This document shows, one piece after another, positions 11,436-20,823 of a stretch of 64,000 nt of DNA. The DNA lies in assembly GCF_027359575.1 (NCBI RefSeq), contig NZ_CP114784.1, positions 1,177,819 through 1,241,818 on the forward strand, read 5' to 3'. The translations under genes were made by a program, and so were the position numbers. Source of the stretch: Prochlorococcus marinus str. MIT 0917. Lineage in GTDB: Bacteria > Cyanobacteriota > Cyanobacteriia > PCC-6307 > Cyanobiaceae. Under the pieces are notes generated by a model. It saw only the letters and a program-made list of their open reading frames with translations, had not been told where the DNA came from and searched no databases. Positions within the stretch are counted from its first letter, which is position 1; each line of letters begins with the position of its first letter.

Positions 11436-14270
11436 TTATTCTTCTATTTTCTTTTGAGTAGGTTGAAACATAAACATGGAATAAATTACATTTCTTCTCA
11501 TGTTTATCATCATATCTAAAAACATATCGTAGCCCTCATTTTTGTATTCAATTAAAGGATCTTTTTGTCCATATCCTCTTAATCCAACTGATTCTCTTAG
11601 TGAATCCATAGCCTGCAAATGCTCTCTCCAAAGGGTATCTAATTGCTGAAGAATAAAGAATCTTTCAGCTTGTCTCATTATTCCTGGATGAGTTTGTTCT
11701 AATTGAGCTTCCTTCATATCGTAAGCATTTCTAAGCTGCTCTTTCAAAAAATCTTTTAATTCACTTTTATTTAGTCCAAGTAAATCTTCAGGTTTAAGAT
11801 CATCCAATAAATATATAAATTCTTTCACTTTAGAAACTAAATTAGTTAAGTCCCACTCTTCAGGTGGTAAATCTTCGTTAACATATGCTTCAACTATTTC
11901 CTCCATAGTTCTTTGTCCATAACCTATAACTTGAAGTTTCAACTCTCTACCATCTAATACCCTTCTTCTTTCTGAGTAAACAGCTTTTCTCTGATTATTC
12001 ATTACTTCATCGTATTCAAATATTTGTTTTCTAATATCATAATAATAAGTTTCAACTTTTTTTTGAGCACCTTCTAAAGAACGAGTAAGCATACCCGACT
12101 CAATAGGCATATCTTCCTCTACCCTAAAAGCATTCATAAGGCCTGCAACTCTATCCCCTCCAAAAATACGAAGAAGGTTGTCTTCTAACGATAAAAAGAA
12201 ACGAGTACTTCCTAAATCTCCTTGCCTACCAGATCTACCTCTTAACTGATTGTCCACTCTCCTAGACTCATGACGCTCAGTTCCAATCACATGAAGGCCA
12301 CCTGCCTCTCTTACTCTTTCCTCTTCACTCGACAAAACCTCCTCATACTCTGTTTTGATTATTTGTATTGCACTTCTTAATTCCTCAATATTTTTATCCT
12401 TAGTAGGCGTTTTTTCAGCCGCAGTAGCAATGTAATCATCTAGCTCAATGGAACTTAAAGCTCTATCTCCCCATTCTTTAACCAATTTGGCAGACAAAGA
12501 AGCTAGTTTTTTATCTGTGTCTTCAGTCAACAAAGCAGGATAGATATTTTTTAAAGATTCAGATTGAATTTTTTTTGAACTAAAAGTACTCGAATTTGCA
12601 GCTTCCAAAAATCCCTCTGAATTAGTCTTTCTTTGTAGAGGAATAGGTGGCTTATGATCTTCTTCTGGCTTGACTAAACGATGACTAAGAATTTCCTTTA
12701 TTTTCAATCGAGCCATGTAATCGCTATTTCCACCCAGGATAATATCCGTTCCCCTTCCAGCCATATTAGTCGCAATAGTTACAGCGCCCTCTCTCCCTGC
12801 TTGTGCGACTATTTCAGCTTCTCTCTCAACGTTTTCAGGTTTTGCATTTAATAAGTTGTGAGGTATTTGCTGCTCTGACAAAAGAGTACTTAACAACTCA
12901 CTCTTTTCAACACTTGTAGTTCCAACAAGTACAGGTCTGCCTTTTTGATGAATATCAGCAGTTTCTTTTGCAACTGCTCTCCATTTAGCAGATTCAGTTT
13001 TAAAAACTTGGTCAACCCAATCTGCTCTGGAAATCTTCCTATTAGTTGGAACAACTGTAGTCTCTAATTTATAAGTTTTTTCAAATTCAACTTCCTCAGT
13101 TTTTGCAGTTCCGGTCATTCCTGAAAGTCTGGGATATAAAAGAAAGAAATTTTGATATGTAATTGAAGCCAGTGTTTGAGTTTCTGGTTGTATTGGTAGA
13201 TTTTCTTTTGCTTCAATAGCTTGATGCTGTCCATCACTCCACCTTCTACCAGGCATAACTCTGCCAGTAAATTCATCAACAATTACAGCTTCTTTATTTC
13301 TAACTATGTAATTAACATCTTTAATAAAAAGCTCTTTTGCCTTTAAAGCATTGGTAACGTAGTGAGCCCATGGATCTTTTGGATCGTACAAATCTTGCAC
13401 TTGTAAAAACTTTTCAGTCTTAGCAAATCCTTCATCTGTCAATATACAACTCCTTTGTTTTTCATCTACTTCGTAGTCTCCCTCTGGATCAATTCCCTCT
13501 TTACTTAATTCTTTTGCTCTTAATAAGTTATTTACTACTTCAGCAGCTTTTTGATATTTTTCCTGAGATCTTTCTACTTGTCCAGAAATAATTAGAGGTG
13601 TTCTTGCTTCATCTATCAAAATCGAATCAACTTCATCAATAACACAAAACTGAAAATCTCTATGGACTATTTCTGATTTATCAGCAGCCATATTATCTCT
13701 TAGATAATCGAAACCCAATTCAGAATTAGTAGCGTATGTTATGTCACAATTGTAATTTTCTCTTCTTTGTTGTGGATTCATATCCTGCTGGACCAATCCA
13801 ACACTAAGACCAAGAAATCTATGAATTTGTCCCATCCATTCAGCATCTCTTTTAGCTAAATAATCATTAACAGTAACCACATGGACCCCCCTGCCAGTCA
13901 AGGCATTTAGATAGCTTGGCAATGTTGCAACCAATGTCTTACCCTCTCCTGTTTTCATCTCGGCAATTTGTCCTTCATGAAGTACCATCCCTCCAATAAG
14001 TTGAACATCAAAATGTCTCATTCCCAATACTCTTTTAGAAGCCTCTCTCACAATCGCAAATGCTTCTGGGAGCAGATGATCCAGCAAAGAAAGCTGTTCT
14101 TTAAATGATGAAACTTTTTTCAGCTTGATCTTAAAATCACTTGTACGTGCTCTCAGATCGTCATCACTCAAAAGAACCAATTCTTCTTCAAACAAATTTA
14201 TATCTGAGACGAGAGGAGCATATCGTTTAATTTTTCTTGTATTTGGGTCACCTAATAATTTCGCAAACAT
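11436..14270 (-). CDS. secA: Protein translocase ATPase SecA
   Basis: This is the 944-residue motor that drives proteins through SecYEG (plasma membrane and thylakoid in cyanobacteria). Walker A MKTGEGKT is at about 105-112, the DEAD-like [21 protein letters not shown] at about 212-232 and the [10 protein letters not shown] motif of the second helicase lobe further on. The preprotein cross-linking domain, helical scaffold and the two-helix finger ([22 protein letters not shown]) are recognisable. It lacks the C-terminal zinc-binding SecB tail and ends in QPTQKKIEE, as is typical of cyanobacteria. An insert around residues 530-640, rich in Lys/Ser, makes it longer than the E. coli core. It is an essential gene lodged inside an otherwise accessory surface block; co-orientation with the exporter genes suggests read-through. 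Confidence 0.97.
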   Translation of the reverse strand: MFAKLLGDPNTRKIKRYAPLVSDINLFEEELVLLSDDDLRARTSDFKIKLKKVSSFKEQLSLLDHLLPEAFAIVREASKRVLGMRHFDVQLIGGMVLHEGQIAEMKTGEGKTLVATLPSYLNALTGRGVHVVTVNDYLAKRDAEWMGQIHRFLGLSVGLVQQDMNPQQRRENYNCDITYATNSELGFDYLRDNMAADKSEIVHRDFQFCVIDEVDSILIDEARTPLIISGQVERSQEKYQKAAEVVNNLLRAKELSKEGIDPEGDYEVDEKQRSCILTDEGFAKTEKFLQVQDLYDPKDPWAHYVTNALKAKELFIKDVNYIVRNKEAVIVDEFTGRVMPGRRWSDGQHQAIEAKENLPIQPETQTLASITYQNFFLLYPRLSGMTGTAKTEEVEFEKTYKLETTVVPTNRKISRADWVDQVFKTESAKWRAVAKETADIHQKGRPVLVGTTSVEKSELLSTLLSEQQIPHNLLNAKPENVEREAEIVAQAGREGAVTIATNMAGRGTDIILGGNSDYMARLKIKEILSHRLVKPEEDHKPPIPLQRKTNSEGFLEAANSSTFSSKKIQSESLKNIYPALLTEDTDKKLASLSAKLVKEWGDRALSSIELDDYIATAAEKTPTKDKNIEELRSAIQIIKTEYEEVLSSEEERVREAGGLHVIGTERHESRRVDNQLRGRSGRQGDLGSTRFFLSLEDNLLRIFGGDRVAGLMNAFRVEEDMPIESGMLTRSLEGAQKKVETYYYDIRKQIFEYDEVMNNQRKAVYSERRRVLDGRELKLQVIGYGQRTMEEIVEAYVNEDLPPEEWDLTNLVSKVKEFIYLLDDLKPEDLLGLNKSELKDFLKEQLRNAYDMKEAQLEQTHPGIMRQAERFFILQQLDTLWREHLQAMDSLRESVGLRGYGQKDPLIEYKNEGYDMFLDMMINMRRNVIYSMFMFQPTQKKIEE

Positions 14271-14292
14271 ATATGTTTATATTGGTTAGAAA

Positions 14293-14298
14293 ATTATA
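14293..14298 (-). promoter_or_regulatory. Candidate -10 element for secA
   Basis: The minus strand reads TATAAT here, 22-28 bases before the secA ATG, inside an AT-rich divergent gap. No clear -35 hexamer was seen. With such an AT-rich background a perfect hexamer can arise by chance, so this is tentative. Confidence 0.35.
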
Positions 14299-14441
14299 TT
14301 ATATTGTTAACTCAACAAGCAATAGTAAAGAATCAAATGAAATTAATATAAAAATAATATTATTTATATTTACAAGCACAATTTATAAACATTTAAGTCT
14401 ACTCATTTTAAAATAATTAATCAGTAAAGGATAATATTTTT

Positions 14442-14470
14442 TTGACAAATCGCCAATGAAGTAAGATCTT
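14442..14470 (+). promoter_or_regulatory. Candidate promoter for gmd (TTGACA -35)
   Basis: A perfect TTGACA lies at 14442-14447, followed at a 17-base distance by GATCTT, a poor -10 match. The gmd GTG start is at 14493. This is the only TTGACA near the start in this gap. It is tentative because the -10 is weak. Confidence 0.3.
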
Positions 14471-14492
14471 GTATTAAACACAATGAAAAATA

Positions 14493-15548
14493 GTGCCTCA
14501 AAGCAAAATCGCACTGATCACAGGAATTACAGGGCAGGATGGTAGCTACCTTGCTGAATTACTTTTGAGTAAAGGTTACGAAGTACATGGTCTCATAAGA
14601 CGATCCAGTCAAGTCAATACAAATTTACTTAAACATTTAATCAATGATCAAAGCAAAAATAACTTGCATTTTCATTACGGTGACATTAGTCAAAGCACAA
14701 ATATTCTGAGAATTATCGGTGAAATCAAACCTGATGAAATATATAATCTAGCAGCACAAAGTCACGTAAAAGTTAGTTTTGATTTACCTGAATATAGCGC
14801 TCAAACCAATGCACTTGGACCACTAAGGATTTTAGAATCTATTAGAATATTAGGCCTAACAAAGAAAACAAAGATTTACCAAGCAAGCACTTCTGAACTT
14901 TACGGTCTTGTAAGAGAAAGTCCCCAATCAGAAAACACTCCATTTTACCCTAGAAGCCCATACGGAGTTGCAAAGTTATACGCCTATTGGATAACTATTA
15001 ACTATCGAGAATCATATGGAATTTTTGCATGCAACGGCATTTTATTTAATCATGAATCACCAAGACGAGGAGAGGATTTTGTAACTAGAAAAATCACTCT
15101 AGGGCTGTGCCGAATTGATGCTGGAACTCAAGACTATTTATCAATGGGCAATATTGATGCTTTACGTGATTGGGGTCATGCCAAAGATTATGTTGAGATG
15201 CAATGGAGAATGCTTCAACAAGATATTCCAGAAGACTATGTTATCGCGACAGGTCAAATGACTTCTGTTAGAAAATTCATTGAGATGTCAGCTGAAGAAT
15301 TGAATTGGGGAGGAATTATATGGGAAGGTGAAGGCCTCAATGAAGTTGGGAAAAGAAAGGATAATGGTAAAATAGTTATCAAAATAAATCCTAAATACTT
15401 CAGACCATGCGAAGTACATAATCTTCTAGGAGATGCCCAAAAGGCACAATCGAAACTTTCATGGAAAGCTAAAACAACAATCAAAGATTTGATCAGAGAA
15501 ATGATTAATCATGATCGAAAATTAACTTTACAAGAATTATCTTCTTAG
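14493..15548 (+). CDS. gmd: GDP-mannose 4,6-dehydratase
   Basis: This 351-residue short-chain dehydrogenase-fold enzyme converts GDP-D-mannose to GDP-4-keto-6-deoxymannose, the precursor of GDP-fucose, rhamnose or perosamine for surface glycans. The NAD(P) loop [11 protein letters not shown] is at 10-20, the RRSS motif at about 36-39 binds NADP, the active-site STSELYG is at about 131-137 and the YGVAK (YxxxK) pair follows. [12 protein letters not shown] and the [10 protein letters not shown] motif are typical of GMD. The start is a GTG at 14493; an ATG 10 bases upstream is out of frame. No GDP-fucose synthase (fcl) or perosamine synthase is in the window, so the final sugar is not known. Confidence 0.95.
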   Translation: MPQSKIALITGITGQDGSYLAELLLSKGYEVHGLIRRSSQVNTNLLKHLINDQSKNNLHFHYGDISQSTNILRIIGEIKPDEIYNLAAQSHVKVSFDLPEYSAQTNALGPLRILESIRILGLTKKTKIYQASTSELYGLVRESPQSENTPFYPRSPYGVAKLYAYWITINYRESYGIFACNGILFNHESPRRGEDFVTRKITLGLCRIDAGTQDYLSMGNIDALRDWGHAKDYVEMQWRMLQQDIPEDYVIATGQMTSVRKFIEMSAEELNWGGIIWEGEGLNEVGKRKDNGKIVIKINPKYFRPCEVHNLLGDAQKAQSKLSWKAKTTIKDLIREMINHDRKLTLQELSS

Positions 15549-15606
15549 CTTTAAGAATATCTATAATGAATGAAATATTAAAACATCAGAACTTATAATT
15601 AATTAA

Positions 15607-16785
15607 ATGGATCTAATTTACAGTGCCGTTATAAATAATGAATTTAAATCTCATACAGAAATAACGTTATCAAATAAAGAAATAATAACTTATTATATTG
15701 ATAATACATATGGATGGAATGATCTTTCACTATATAATATATCAGGAAGTAGTAATACAATAATTACAGATAAAATTACTACTTTTAACTTAGGCCATAG
15801 TCAACAGTATAAGAATTTCATAGAAGAATCATTGAATAAAATTGATGAAATTATTGATATTGATTTCGCTCCAATGTCTACAAATAATGGATCTATGCTT
15901 GATATTTACCATGTAAACTACTCTTCAGGATTCAAGGAAAATGTCATAGGTCAAGTAATTCAACAAAAATCTAATGCAGGGTACTGGTGGGAAATACTTT
16001 GGAAAGATAATCCTTCAACTACTCAAAATAATCAAAAAGCTAATCTTAATACTATATTGCATGAAATTGGACACTCACTTGGATTAGGGCATCCATTTAA
16101 TGATCCAACTAATCCTCTATGGGATTCATGGGATACTATAATGTCATATAACAAAGGGGCTAATGATTGGAACACATGGTTCTCAGAAGTTGACTTAAAT
16201 GCACTAATAAAAATGTGGGGTAGAGAAGATGATCTAGGATTTATAGACTATAAAGATAATAGTTCTAATTATAAATTCAAACAGTCTAAAAATAAAAATT
16301 ATTTTATTAAAACGGATATAGGATATGAAAATATCACGGAAATTAATACTCTAAAATTTACTGATAAATCAATTAATGTTGAAACAGATATTGTTGGCGT
16401 ATTTAACCTAATTAAATCAGAAGATGATATTTCGGGTAAAATATATAGACTTTATAATGCGGCTTTTTCTAGATTTCCAGATAATAGTGGTTTACAATAT
16501 TGGATAGAAAAAAATGTTTCTGGTGAAAACACGTACAAACAAACAGCTAATTCATTTTTAATATCAGAAGAATTCAAGAATACATATGGAACCGATTCCA
16601 GCAATCATGACTATATTACAAATCTTTACAGCAATGTTCTAAATAGAACGCCTGATATAGAGGGTTTTGAATATTGGTACAATCAAATCGAGACAGGATT
16701 GGAGGATAGAAGTGATTTACTTATTGGGTTTTCTGAGTCCTCAGAAAACAAGTCAGTTTTCTTAAATGAAACAAACATTATTTGA
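15607..16785 (+). CDS. Serralysin-like zinc metalloprotease (M10B type) with C-terminal DUF4214 units
   Basis: This 392-residue protein has the metzincin motif HEIGHSLGLGH (His152, Glu153, His156, His162) and a Met-turn TIMSYN (Met179), which place it with serralysin/M10B peptidases. The N-terminal part up to 150 includes NVIGQVIQQ and YWWEILW but no Sec signal peptide, as expected for a type I secretion substrate. Residues 225-265 (YFIKTDIGYENITEINTLKF) resemble the linker after RTX repeats, though true GGxGxDx repeats are missing. Two DUF4214-like units follow (YRLYNAAFSRFPDNSGLQYW at about 280-299, TNLYSNVLNRTPDIEGFEYW at about 338-357). It may mature or shed the large surface protein or aid nutrient uptake; both are guesses. 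It lies upstream of the secretion operon. Confidence 0.85.
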   Translation: MDLIYSAVINNEFKSHTEITLSNKEIITYYIDNTYGWNDLSLYNISGSSNTIITDKITTFNLGHSQQYKNFIEESLNKIDEIIDIDFAPMSTNNGSMLDIYHVNYSSGFKENVIGQVIQQKSNAGYWWEILWKDNPSTTQNNQKANLNTILHEIGHSLGLGHPFNDPTNPLWDSWDTIMSYNKGANDWNTWFSEVDLNALIKMWGREDDLGFIDYKDNSSNYKFKQSKNKNYFIKTDIGYENITEINTLKFTDKSINVETDIVGVFNLIKSEDDISGKIYRLYNAAFSRFPDNSGLQYWIEKNVSGENTYKQTANSFLISEEFKNTYGTDSSNHDYITNLYSNVLNRTPDIEGFEYWYNQIETGLEDRSDLLIGFSESSENKSVFLNETNII

Positions 16786-16829
16786 TTGCATTTCTAGGAA
16801 ACTATTTGGACACTTTTCTTGTGTTAATG

Positions 16830-16835
16830 TATATT
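16830..16835 (+). promoter_or_regulatory. Candidate -10 element for the 61-residue gene
   Basis: TATATT lies 23-28 bases before the ATG at 16858, with TTGGAC 18 bases further upstream as a possible -35. The match is moderate in AT-rich DNA. Confidence 0.3.
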
Positions 16836-16857
16836 GATTAATTATAACAATTTCAAA

Positions 16858-17043
16858 ATGCCAACCATTACTATAGATGATAAAGAATACAATCTTGATG
16901 ACTTAAGTAATCAAGCTAAAGAACAGCTAGCAAGTATACAATTTGTTCAAGGTGAAATAAAAAAACTAGAGGGTCAAATAGCAGTATATAAAACTGCATA
17001 TGCTGCTTATACCTCAGCACTTAAATCTGAGATTGAGGAATAA
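16858..17043 (+). CDS. Small DUF6447-like protein (61 residues)
   Basis: This is a 61-residue acidic protein starting MPTITIDDKEYNLDDL and continuing as one probable long helix or coiled coil (QAKEQLASIQFVQGEIKKLEGQIAVYKTAYAAY). From memory this pattern matches small proteins called DUF6447 in Prochlorococcus and Synechococcus; no function is established. I preferred the ATG at 16858 over an in-frame TTG at 16834 because the conserved part begins MPTITI. It is placed directly before the parvulin-type gene of the type I secretion operon (89-base gap), and related small proteins might be secreted or help the transporter, but nothing in the sequence proves that. It has no signal peptide or cysteine. 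Confidence 0.75.
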   Translation: MPTITIDDKEYNLDDLSNQAKEQLASIQFVQGEIKKLEGQIAVYKTAYAAYTSALKSEIEE

Positions 17044-17131
17044 GATATTGCAAAATAAAAAAATACAAAACAAAAAATCTATTAAGCAAACTTTTAATTA
17101 TCAATCATTCTGTTAAATTTATAGGTTCTTA

Positions 17132-17875
17132 ATGAAATCAATAGATCTCTTCCCTGAAGAATGCATAACAGTATTGCAAGAAAATAAATTAATTAAACCT
17201 CTTATTAAAGGAGAATTAATTAAAGAATTGCTGTCAAAGATCGCTCTTAGCAAGGAAGAGGAGGAAAATGCACTTCAACGTTTTATAAAAAAACTAGGTA
17301 TAACCGATTCAAAAGCCTTAGAGAAATGGATAACAACTAATAAATTGACTGAAAGTGATTTACAAGAAAGAGCAAATAAAGAATTTAGATTAACGAAATA
17401 TTGCATAACAAACTTCAGTCACAAGGCTGAGTCAAGATTTATTGAGAGGAAGGAAGAGTTAGATATAGTTGTATATAGCTTAATAAGAGTAAAAGATATT
17501 TTTAAAGCAAAGGAGTTTTACTTAAGGATTATAGAAGGAGAAAGTGATTTTGGAGATTTAGCTACACTTTACTCAGAAGGTTTAGAGAATAGAACTCGCG
17601 GTATAATTGGTCCAATTCCTTTGAAGCAAGCACATCCAAGACTTGTGACCTTATTAACCAATAGTAAACCAGGGGTAACGCAACCACCTATAGAGATTCA
17701 AGGATCACATTTAGTAGTAAGAGTCGAATCTTACGATTCAGCTCAATTTGATAGTTTTATGAAAGAAAAAATGGTATTGGAGTTATTCGACAAATGGATA
17801 GAAGCAGAAGTAAGCAACATTTCAGATAATTTTTTACTAAAAAATGAAATAAAAAACAAAGGTGTAGCAAAATGA
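17132..17875 (+). CDS. Parvulin-like (SurA/PrsA family) protein of type I secretion operon
   Basis: This 247-residue protein has a C-terminal parvulin-like fold (about 105-205): VVYSLIRVKDIFKAKEFY, GESDFGDLATLYSE, GIIGPIPL, KPGVTQPPIEIQGSHLVVRVE. The catalytic parvulin His of the first strand (xxHILV) is replaced by YSLIRV, while the last-strand His (GSHLVV) remains, so it may be a chaperone rather than an active isomerase. The N-terminal 100 residues are helical and mixed-charge, with no signal peptide, so it acts in the cytoplasm. Its stop overlaps the ABC transporter start (ATGA, 17872-17875). Such proteins occur beside type I secretion ABC genes in cyanobacteria, probably holding the substrate or assisting the transporter (inference). 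Confidence 0.8.
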   Translation: MKSIDLFPEECITVLQENKLIKPLIKGELIKELLSKIALSKEEEENALQRFIKKLGITDSKALEKWITTNKLTESDLQERANKEFRLTKYCITNFSHKAESRFIERKEELDIVVYSLIRVKDIFKAKEFYLRIIEGESDFGDLATLYSEGLENRTRGIIGPIPLKQAHPRLVTLLTNSKPGVTQPPIEIQGSHLVVRVESYDSAQFDSFMKEKMVLELFDKWIEAEVSNISDNFLLKNEIKNKGVAK

Positions 17876-20823
17876 ATATTAATTTTAGATCAATAAAAGC
17901 ATTTAGTGAGATTAGTGATCAAAATTTAAAACTCATAGAACGTGAGGCAGAGTACTTAAAATATCCTCTAGGTTATCCAATTTGTAATAAACAACTGATA
18001 CCAAATAAAATACAAATTATCATAAGTGGAGAGGTAAGGTTTATACATGGTACTAGTCAAAAAGCAATAACCATATGTAAATTAGGTACAGATAACTTTA
18101 TTGGTCTATCTTCTATATTAAGAGCTGAGGGATGTGAATCTTTTTCAGCAAGTAGTGATGTTGTAACACTGGCTTTATCAGATAATCTAATATTAAAGTT
18201 ATACAAGGAAGAAGAGTATTTTAGAAAATTTTGCAATACATCTATTCAAGTTGGGGAAGTATTTGATATAACACTTCAGCTCTACCGTGATTTAGCAAAA
18301 AGTCATTTAAATATTAAGCAAATTTTTGATTTATTATTCAATAGTGCAAGTCTAAAAATAATTAATAATGATAATAAAATATCATTAGATCAAGAATATA
18401 TAGGTTTTCTTGCAAGTGCAAATGTTATTGATTTAGAAATTGGATCAAACGTTATAAACAGGCAGAAAATCAATACTAGAGGTCCGCTTCCAGCAAGAAT
18501 TTATACTTTCCCAAAATCAGTTTATAACCAGATATATGAATCTAATATTTCAGGTAAGAATCAAGATAAAGACATAGATTCCTATGATCTTGAAAATCTA
18601 GATATTCAAGAAGGTATAGGAACGCTATATCAAAGTAGTGAGAAAACAGGTCAATATTCTCCTACCAAAAAATTAAAAATCATTAAAGCTACCGGTGTGA
18701 TGAGAGAGACACTGGCATGCCTTCAAATGTTAGCAGCCGAATTAGATCTTCCATATAGAGTTGATTCAATTGAAAAAATACTTAGAGACTCTTTTAAAAG
18801 AGGTAAAAAGCCAACAATCCAATTGTTAGGAGGCATAACCTCCATGATGGGTTTACATTCATCCACAGCCAAAGTTGAGGCTAAAAACGGAACTCGGCTC
18901 CCATATCCATCTTTAATTAGTTGGGGTGAAAGTTTTGCATTTGTAAAAGAAAGTAATTCAAATTTCCTAGAGATCATATCGCCAAGCCAGGGCATAATTA
19001 GATTATCTAAGGATCAATTATTAGAGAGTTTTGATAAAGATTTTATCGAGTTACTTTTAGTTGAAAAACATGAGCAAACCCCAGAAGCAAAATTTGGACT
19101 TCAATGGTTATTACCATCAATAAATAGATATAAAGTTATACTTATTCAAGTTTTATTAGCCTCTTTTGTTGTTCAATTATTTGGCTTAGTTAATCCTTTA
19201 ATGATACAAGTAATTATTGATAAAGTAATAAGTCAAAGAAGCCTAGACACTCTTCAAATTTTAGGAGTAGCACTGGTAGTTGTAACAATACTTGGTGGGA
19301 TCATAAGTAGTCTACGTACATTCTTATTCACTGAAACAACAAATAGAATCGATACGAGACTTGGATCAGAAGTCATTGATCATTTACTTCGATTACCTCT
19401 AAATTATTTTGATCGTCGACCAGTTGGAGAGCTTGGCAGCAGGATTGCAGAACTAGAAACAGTTAGAAACTTTTTAACTGGACAAGCATTAACAACAATA
19501 TTAGATGCCGCTTTTTCAATAATATATATTATTGTCATGGTGATTTATAGTTGGTTATTAACATTATTAGCCTTAGCTGTAGTACCAATACAAATACTAA
19601 TTACCGTTATAGGTACACCATTGATCCGCAGACAAATCAGAGAGATAGCACAAGAAAATGCAAAAACACAAAGTCATTTAGTAGAAGTGTTAACTGGAAT
19701 ACAAACAGTAAAAGCACAAAATGTTGAAAGAGTAAGTCGATGGAAGTGGCAAGAATTATATGGCAAATATATTTCTAAGACTTTTCAAAAGACCCTTACA
19801 GGAACTGCCTTAGGTGAAACAAGTCAAGTGCTGCAACAGCTATCTCAGCTTTTAGTTTTATGGGTTGGAGCAACATTAGTACTAAAAGGTGAACTAACAT
19901 TAGGGCAACTTATAGCATTTAGAATAATATCTGGTTACGTAACTCAACCACTTTTAAGGCTAAGTACAATTTGGCAAAACATTCAAGAATTAAGAGTTTC
20001 ATTCGAGAGATTATCCGATATTATTGATACTCCGCAAGAAGCAAGTGAGCTGGATAGAGGGAAGATTCCATTACCAAGCATTGAGGGTAAAGTAGAATTT
20101 GAGGATGTTTCTTTTGCTTTCGATATTGGAAAACCACTTGTGCTTGACAAAATCAATCTAAATATAAAACCTGGACAATTTGTTGGTGTAGTAGGACAAA
20201 GTGGAAGCGGAAAAAGTACACTTATGAAACTTTTACCCAGACTGTACAATCCAAACTCAGGTAAATTAATGATTGATGGATATGATATTAACAAGGTTGA
20301 GTTATATTCTTTAAGAAGACAAATTGGAATTGTGCCTCAAGAACCTCTGCTATTTGCTGGCAGTATTACTGACAATATTTCATTAACTGATCCTGATTCA
20401 TCAAGTGATGAAATTGTAAAAGTTTCAAAAATTGCCAATGCTCATGATTTTATTATGGGACTTGAAGATGGGTACAGTACAAATATTGGGGAACGAGGAG
20501 CTGGATTATCTGGAGGTCAAAAACAGAGAATTGCAATAGCAAGAACCTTACTAAGTAATCCAAAATTATTAATAATGGATGAAGCAACCAGTGCTTTAGA
20601 TTATCAAACTGAAAGAAAAGTTTGTGAAGGGCTTAAAGGCTCATGTCAAAACTCTACAGTATTTTTTATTACTCATCGACTCAGTACAGTAAAAAATGCA
20701 GATTTAATTGTGATGCTTCATCAAGGTTCTATAGTTGAGAAAGGAAGTCATAAGGAGCTAATGGAGCTAAGAGGAAGATATTTTGCCCTTTACAGACAGC
20801 AAGAGTCTACAGGAAATGAATAA
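17872..20823 (+). CDS. Type I secretion ABC transporter with N-terminal cNMP-binding-type and degenerate C39 domains
   Basis: This 983-residue fusion begins with a cyclic-nucleotide-binding-type beta-barrel (about 10-125; IIISGEVRFIHG, FIGLSSILRAE). A linker is followed by a C39-peptidase-like domain (about 270-395). In that domain the catalytic Cys position reads Glu279 (RETLACLQML aligned to DCGLACLAMI) and the His position reads Ser354 (ISWGESFAFV), so it is a non-cleaving CLD, as in HlyB. Six membrane helices (about 415-690) and an ABC domain follow: Walker A GQSGSGKST (775-783), LSGGQ (879-883), Walker B LLIMDEA (899-905), His935. It exports unfolded RTX-type proteins together with the adaptor downstream and an outer-membrane TolC not found in this window. 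Confidence 0.93.
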   Translation: MNINFRSIKAFSEISDQNLKLIEREAEYLKYPLGYPICNKQLIPNKIQIIISGEVRFIHGTSQKAITICKLGTDNFIGLSSILRAEGCESFSASSDVVTLALSDNLILKLYKEEEYFRKFCNTSIQVGEVFDITLQLYRDLAKSHLNIKQIFDLLFNSASLKIINNDNKISLDQEYIGFLASANVIDLEIGSNVINRQKINTRGPLPARIYTFPKSVYNQIYESNISGKNQDKDIDSYDLENLDIQEGIGTLYQSSEKTGQYSPTKKLKIIKATGVMRETLACLQMLAAELDLPYRVDSIEKILRDSFKRGKKPTIQLLGGITSMMGLHSSTAKVEAKNGTRLPYPSLISWGESFAFVKESNSNFLEIISPSQGIIRLSKDQLLESFDKDFIELLLVEKHEQTPEAKFGLQWLLPSINRYKVILIQVLLASFVVQLFGLVNPLMIQVIIDKVISQRSLDTLQILGVALVVVTILGGIISSLRTFLFTETTNRIDTRLGSEVIDHLLRLPLNYFDRRPVGELGSRIAELETVRNFLTGQALTTILDAAFSIIYIIVMVIYSWLLTLLALAVVPIQILITVIGTPLIRRQIREIAQENAKTQSHLVEVLTGIQTVKAQNVERVSRWKWQELYGKYISKTFQKTLTGTALGETSQVLQQLSQLLVLWVGATLVLKGELTLGQLIAFRIISGYVTQPLLRLSTIWQNIQELRVSFERLSDIIDTPQEASELDRGKIPLPSIEGKVEFEDVSFAFDIGKPLVLDKINLNIKPGQFVGVVGQSGSGKSTLMKLLPRLYNPNSGKLMIDGYDINKVELYSLRRQIGIVPQEPLLFAGSITDNISLTDPDSSSDEIVKVSKIANAHDFIMGLEDGYSTNIGERGAGLSGGQKQRIAIARTLLSNPKLLIMDEATSALDYQTERKVCEGLKGSCQNSTVFFITHRLSTVKNADLIVMLHQGSIVEKGSHKELMELRGRYFALYRQQESTGNE

